Shown: positions 12,368 to 15,845 of the stretch, piece by piece
How positions within the stretch are numbered: the stretch's first letter is position 1
Layout of the letters: every line of letters begins with the position of its first letter
From: J088 sp003695505 [NCBI: Candidatus Dadabacteria bacterium]
GTDB taxonomy: Bacteria; J088
Assembly: GCA_003695505.1 (NCBI GenBank)
Contig: RFIY01000082.1
Span: 1 to 15,845 of the forward strand
Length of the DNA: 15,845 nucleotides
Direction of reading: 5' to 3'
Program-made: the position numbers and the translations under genes
The notes under the pieces: model-generated
Told to the model about the DNA's origin: nothing
What the model saw: the letters and a program-made list of their open reading frames with translations, nothing else
Database searches by the model: none

Positions 12368-15025
12368 ATGGCTGAACCGATGCCCCCATCTGCCGAACCA
12401 CGACCGCCACTGCTGATCGTCGACGACGACCCGGAGATGTGCACGCTGCTGACGCGTCTGCTGCGCGAGCAGTGCGGGCCCATACGCGCCGCGTTGACGA
12501 CCGAAGACGCCGAGGCGGCCCTGGATGCGTCCGTCCCCGATCTCGCCATCGTCGACTGGTCGCTGCGCACCCGTGACGGTGCTGCGATCGATGCTGCAAG
12601 CCTGCTTGAACGGCTGGCGGCCATCGACGAAGAACAGCGACCCGGCATCCTTGTGCTGACTGGCAGATCCGACAGGTCGCTCGCCGATCGCGCGCTCGCG
12701 CTGGGCGCGGACGATTTTGCCATCAAACCGATCGACAACAGCAATCTTCGCGCGCGCGTCGGCGTGCTCTGGCGGCGTGTACGCGAACGGCGAGTGACGG
12801 CGCGCCGTGAACGGCGCTATCAACTCGCCATTCGCGCAGCACGAGATGCCATCTGGGACTGGGATGTGGCCGCCGACGACTTGTATCTTTCTCGGCGGTT
12901 CTTTGAGATGCTTCGCTGCCCCGAACAGAACGCGACATATCACATCGACACCTGGCTATCGCGCATCCACGAGGCGGATCGGTCCCGGACAGAGGCAGAG
13001 CTGAACGCGTTCATTTCAGGACTGATGCCGGTCTTTGATACCGAGGTGCGGATGCGCACTGGTGATGGCCAGGTCAAGTGGCTGCTCTGCCGGGCTCACG
13101 CGATCCGTGGTGCCGAAGGCACCGCGCAACGCATCGTCGGCGCGTTTACTGATCTGACGGATCGGGGCATGGCCGACGCCCTGACCGGACTGCCCGGGCG
13201 GCAATCGTTTCATCGCCGCCTGATGGCGGCCCTGGACAACCGGCGCCGGCGCGAGACCGCTTTCGCCGTCGCATTTTTCGACCTCGACCGGTTCAAATGG
13301 ATCAACGATTCACACGGACACGATACGGGAGACGAGTTTTTACGGATCATTGCCCGTCGCCTGGAAGAAATCATCATCGGACATGGTTCGGTCTTCCGGA
13401 TTGGCGGCGATGAGTTTGTCACGCTGCTCGAAAATGTCGATGACGAATCCGCGCGTACATTTCTGGAGGACATGCGCCGCGCCGTTGCACGTCCTGCGGA
13501 GATCTCCGGGGAGCTGCTGTCCAGCACCGTCAGCATTGGCTATATTCATTCACATTTCGCTGGAGAAACGGAAGCCGAAATCATGCGGGCGGCCGATGCG
13601 GCCATGTACCTCGCCAAGCGGCGCGGCGGCAACCAGATCGCCGCGTACGACGCCATCGTGCAGCATCGTGAGCGCCATCGACGCGCACTCGCGGCAGATC
13701 TGCAGCAGGGGTTCTCCAGCGATCAGTTTGTCACCCATTTTCAGCCCATCGTCCCCAGCGGCGATGCCGGCCAGATCGGCTTCGAGGCGCTGGTGCGGTG
13801 GCAACACCCGGAGCGCGGCCTGATCTACCCTGGCACATTCATCGCGGTCGCCGAGGAAACCGGGCAAATCAATCGACTCGCTGGTCTTGTGTTCGACCAC
13901 CTGCTCGACGCGCTCAACCAGATTCATCGTGATCTTCCAGGCATTGCGGAACGTCTTTTTTTCTCGGTCAACGTCTCGTCCACGCTGTTCACGGATGGCC
14001 GCGTTGCGGACCTGCTGGAAGCCCGGCTGCCCCGTTCGGGCATCGAGCCTTCGCAGTTGATCATCGAGCTGACCGAATCGGTGCTGATCACGGATACCGA
14101 TGGCGCGGTGAACACGTTGCGGCGCGTGCGGGATCTGGGCTGCCGGATCGCGCTCGACGATTTCGGCACCGGCTACTCGTCGCTGTCGCATCTGTTTTCG
14201 CTGCCGATCGACCACATCAAGATTGATCAGAATTTTGTGCAGCAGCTTCCGCGAAACTCCAATGCAGACGCCATTGTACGGGCGGTCACGGAGCTTGGGC
14301 ATGCGCTGAATCTCACGGTTGTTGCCGAAGGTGTGGAGCGCCAGGAGCAGCTCGACGTCCTGCTTGCGCACGGCATCGACTATCTGCAGGGGTACCTGTT
14401 CAGCCAGCCATTGCCGCTGGAACGCATGACGGCGTTGCTTCAGGCCCTCGACGCGGGCCAGGCCGTGCAGGACGCACTGCACGATGTGGCAGCGGACTTC
14501 ATTGAGCAACCGCCGCGCGAAGCGACATCGGTGCCACGCCAGTGGTACGGTCCGGTCGTGACTCAGGATCGGCTCGAACAGACCGCCGAACGCCTGAGCA
14601 GCTTCATCGATTCCCTGACCGGGCAGGCCGTTCGCACCGGCGAACTGTCCTATGGGCCGCTTCCTGTGTTCGGAAACACCGTTACGGCGCGGATTCCGCT
14701 CCATGGTGACTACGACGGTCTTCTGCTGCTCAGCACACCGAGACCACTACTCGATTCGGTGAGCTCGGTCGTCTACCCGCACCTGCCTCCATCCGCGGAG
14801 CTGCTCGAAGACATCGCTGGCGAGTTCGCGAACATCATCGCCGGCACTGCGACGCAATCCCTCGGATTGTCAACCCTGCAAATCGGGATTCCGGAGATTC
14901 TGGCCGAAGGAGAACGTATCGTTGTTGCTGCACAACAACATTTGCAGTTCGTCCATCTGCCATTGTACTGGAACGATCATGTCTTCTGGCTCTCGCTTGG
15001 ATTCAGCGTGCCAGCCGTTCCCTGA
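12368..15025 (+). CDS. REC-PAS-GGDEF-EAL-CheX multidomain c-di-GMP response regulator
   Basis: The protein has 885 residues from ATG 12368; in-frame ATGs at 12308 and 12356 are alternatives and none has a strong Shine-Dalgarno site. A receiver domain (about 14-135) has D19/D20, phospho-acceptor D63, T98 and K120 in CheY-like spacing. A PAS domain spans about 152-266. A GGDEF domain (about 267-428) has intact GGDEF at 346-350 and FDLDRFKWIND, but the RxxD inhibitory site is replaced by IGHG. An EAL domain (about 436-690) has E473, N535, E567, D597/D598, K618, D620, E654 and Q674, the full expected metal and catalytic set. The C-terminal 730-885 resembles CheC/CheX/FliY phosphatases, with D815-xxx-E819-xx-N822 and P842. 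It should make and/or degrade c-di-GMP under phosphorylation control, possibly with built-in dephosphorylation. No cognate kinase gene is in the window. The 3' end overlaps trmL by 49 bp. Confidence 0.92.
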   Translation: MAEPMPPSAEPRPPLLIVDDDPEMCTLLTRLLREQCGPIRAALTTEDAEAALDASVPDLAIVDWSLRTRDGAAIDAASLLERLAAIDEEQRPGILVLTGRSDRSLADRALALGADDFAIKPIDNSNLRARVGVLWRRVRERRVTARRERRYQLAIRAARDAIWDWDVAADDLYLSRRFFEMLRCPEQNATYHIDTWLSRIHEADRSRTEAELNAFISGLMPVFDTEVRMRTGDGQVKWLLCRAHAIRGAEGTAQRIVGAFTDLTDRGMADALTGLPGRQSFHRRLMAALDNRRRRETAFAVAFFDLDRFKWINDSHGHDTGDEFLRIIARRLEEIIIGHGSVFRIGGDEFVTLLENVDDESARTFLEDMRRAVARPAEISGELLSSTVSIGYIHSHFAGETEAEIMRAADAAMYLAKRRGGNQIAAYDAIVQHRERHRRALAADLQQGFSSDQFVTHFQPIVPSGDAGQIGFEALVRWQHPERGLIYPGTFIAVAEETGQINRLAGLVFDHLLDALNQIHRDLPGIAERLFFSVNVSSTLFTDGRVADLLEARLPRSGIEPSQLIIELTESVLITDTDGAVNTLRRVRDLGCRIALDDFGTGYSSLSHLFSLPIDHIKIDQNFVQQLPRNSNADAIVRAVTELGHALNLTVVAEGVERQEQLDVLLAHGIDYLQGYLFSQPLPLERMTALLQALDAGQAVQDALHDVAADFIEQPPREATSVPRQWYGPVVTQDRLEQTAERLSSFIDSLTGQAVRTGELSYGPLPVFGNTVTARIPLHGDYDGLLLLSTPRPLLDSVSSVVYPHLPPSAELLEDIAGEFANIIAGTATQSLGLSTLQIGIPEILAEGERIVVAAQQHLQFVHLPLYWNDHVFWLSLGFSVPAVP

Positions 15026-15489
15026 TGCGGCCGCCAGCCGGTCTGGCGTACCCATTCCATCGCCGCCCCGAAGACGACATTGGACAAATTGTAGCTGCGC
15101 ACCCCATCGGATTGCGGAAAGCGGACCTTCGGCACGTCCATGGCCCGCCAGTGCTCCGGCAGACCACGCGTTTCGCAGCCAAAGACCAGCGCTGTCGCGT
15201 CACACAGGTCGGCGTCCCAGATCTCGACCGAGCCGGTCTTCGAAAACAGGACCGGTCGCCCGCGCAACAGGCGTTGCCGGACACGTTCCGCGTCGGGCTC
15301 GTGGGTGACATTCAATTTGGGCCAGTAATCCAGGCCTGCCCGCCGCAACTGCCGATCGTTGATCTCGAACCCCAGTGTTCCGGCAAGCGTCAGCGGCAAT
15401 CCAAGGCCAACGCAGGCGCGCCCGATATTCCCCGTGTTCGGTGGAATTTCGGGCTCGACGAGCACGATCTCGACAGGGCGTAGCGGCAT
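14977..15489 (-). CDS. trmL: tRNA (cytidine(34)-2'-O)-methyltransferase, TrmL/YibK type
   Basis: The protein has 170 residues from ATG 15489; the frame is open to 15582 but the family begins close to this Met. SPOUT-fold motifs are visible: PPNTGNIGR (16-24), FGCETRGLP (103-111) and RSYNLSN (131-137). These form the trefoil-knot AdoMet-binding site. It would methylate the wobble nucleotide of certain tRNA-Leu species. E. coli TrmL has about 157 residues; here a C-terminal tail of about 15-20 residues (from RPHQG onward) runs into the 3' end of the convergent regulator gene, overlapping it by 49 bp. It follows the upstream gene by 16 nt on the same strand and is probably cotranscribed. Confidence 0.93.
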   Translation of the reverse strand: MPLRPVEIVLVEPEIPPNTGNIGRACVGLGLPLTLAGTLGFEINDRQLRRAGLDYWPKLNVTHEPDAERVRQRLLRGRPVLFSKTGSVEIWDADLCDATALVFGCETRGLPEHWRAMDVPKVRFPQSDGVRSYNLSNVVFGAAMEWVRQTGWRPHQGTAGTLNPSESQKT

Positions 15490-15505
15490 CGATGGCCTGT
15501 GGCGA

Positions 15506-15845
15506 TCAGCCTGCGGCGCGCACGGCCTGCAGCCACGGCAGTTGCGTCCCCTGGCTGGCAACGACGCCTGACAATGACGCATGAACCGGCATCCACGGCC
15601 CGACCCACTCCCAGACCATCGGCGGGCGACTGAATCCCTTCATTTCGACGCGGCCACAGCGACGCAACAGGCGGCTGCCGCCATCCCGCCACGGCACCTC
15701 GATGAGATACTGCTTTGGTTCCGGCATCAGATAGCGTCGGTCCAGTCGTTTGAGCAGCTCGGGCGTGCGGATGTCCAGAACACGCACTTCGTCGGTGTCG
15801 AGCGCCTTGCAGACCTCGACAACAGACTCGGGACTCAGGCCGATG
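15506..15845 (-). CDS. Unrecognised protein, C-terminal part (5' end outside window)
   Basis: The frame is open from the window edge (first full codon at 15844) to a stop at 15506-15508, giving 112 visible residues. The visible part is rich in charged and aromatic residues, with VRVLDIRTPELLKRLDRR, then KQYLIEVPWRDGG and MVWEWVGPWMPVHAS. No transmembrane segment is visible. A start at GTG 15787 would give a 93-residue protein, but the upstream frame stays open and coding-like, so I treat it as a partial gene. It ends 16 nt before trmL. I do not recognise the family. Confidence 0.55.
   Translation of the reverse strand, partial: IGLSPESVVEVCKALDTDEVRVLDIRTPELLKRLDRRYLMPEPKQYLIEVPWRDGGSRLLRRCGRVEMKGFSRPPMVWEWVGPWMPVHASLSGVVASQGTQLPWLQAVRAAG

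Noticed and set aside
13550-14704. 384-codon frame antisense to the EAL region
   Set aside because: The opposite strand has all EAL catalytic motifs in order; this frame shows none and is a by-product of codon bias.
1-15845. CRISPR arrays, tRNA or rRNA genes, transposase or integrase genes
   Set aside because: No regularly spaced short repeats, cloverleaf-like segment or recombinase motifs were found; the 10-kb module has no visible mobility gene.

Overview
The window looks like chromosomal DNA of a GC-rich Gram-negative bacterium. It is probably a proteobacterium, perhaps gammaproteobacterial: an outer-membrane TonB system, a FetB-type permease, a TrmL methyltransferase and a multidomain c-di-GMP response regulator all fit, but there is no rRNA or marker gene to fix the taxon. 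Genes are tightly packed, Shine-Dalgarno sites are clear for many genes, and GTG starts are common.

Layout. (1) 1-1478, + strand: the 3' end of a fructose-6-phosphate-aldolase-type transaldolase, followed after 2 nt by an outer-membrane beta-barrel protein with a long acidic Pro/Ala/Glu/Thr tail. (2) 1707-10870, - strand: a self-contained TonB-dependent uptake cluster. In transcription order it is exbB, exbD, a second exbD, a 1193-residue TonB-dependent receptor with an unusual N-terminal extension of about 370 residues, a two-module right-handed beta-helix lipoprotein, a strong intrinsic terminator, a small unrecognised secreted or lipoprotein gene, and tonB. (3) 11099-11497: a second, truncated copy of the 3' end of the barrel-protein gene. 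(4) 11476-12273, - strand: a fetB-like permease gene without a neighbouring fetA. (5) 12368-15025, + strand: a REC-PAS-GGDEF-EAL-CheX c-di-GMP response regulator. (6) 14977-15845, - strand: trmL, preceded by the 3' end of an unrecognised gene that runs off the window.

The main observation is that the whole TonB cluster lies between two direct repeats of about 399 bp (1098-1496 and 11099-11497) that are offset by exactly 10,001 bp and differ at about 39 positions by eye. The left repeat is the 3' third of the intact barrel gene; the right repeat is a headless remnant joined to fetB. The left repeat also carries a vestige of the last fetB codons. The simplest reading is that barrel gene and fetB were once convergent neighbours, and that a 10-kb TonB/receptor/surface-lipoprotein module was inserted between them by homologous recombination or by a segmental duplication event. 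Recombination between the repeats would remove the module and restore the ancestral junction.

Functionally, ExbB and the two ExbDs would form the proton-driven motor, TonB would transmit energy, the receptor would move an unknown ligand through the outer membrane, and the lipoprotein is a candidate surface or periplasmic ligand-handling partner. The substrate cannot be read from the sequence.
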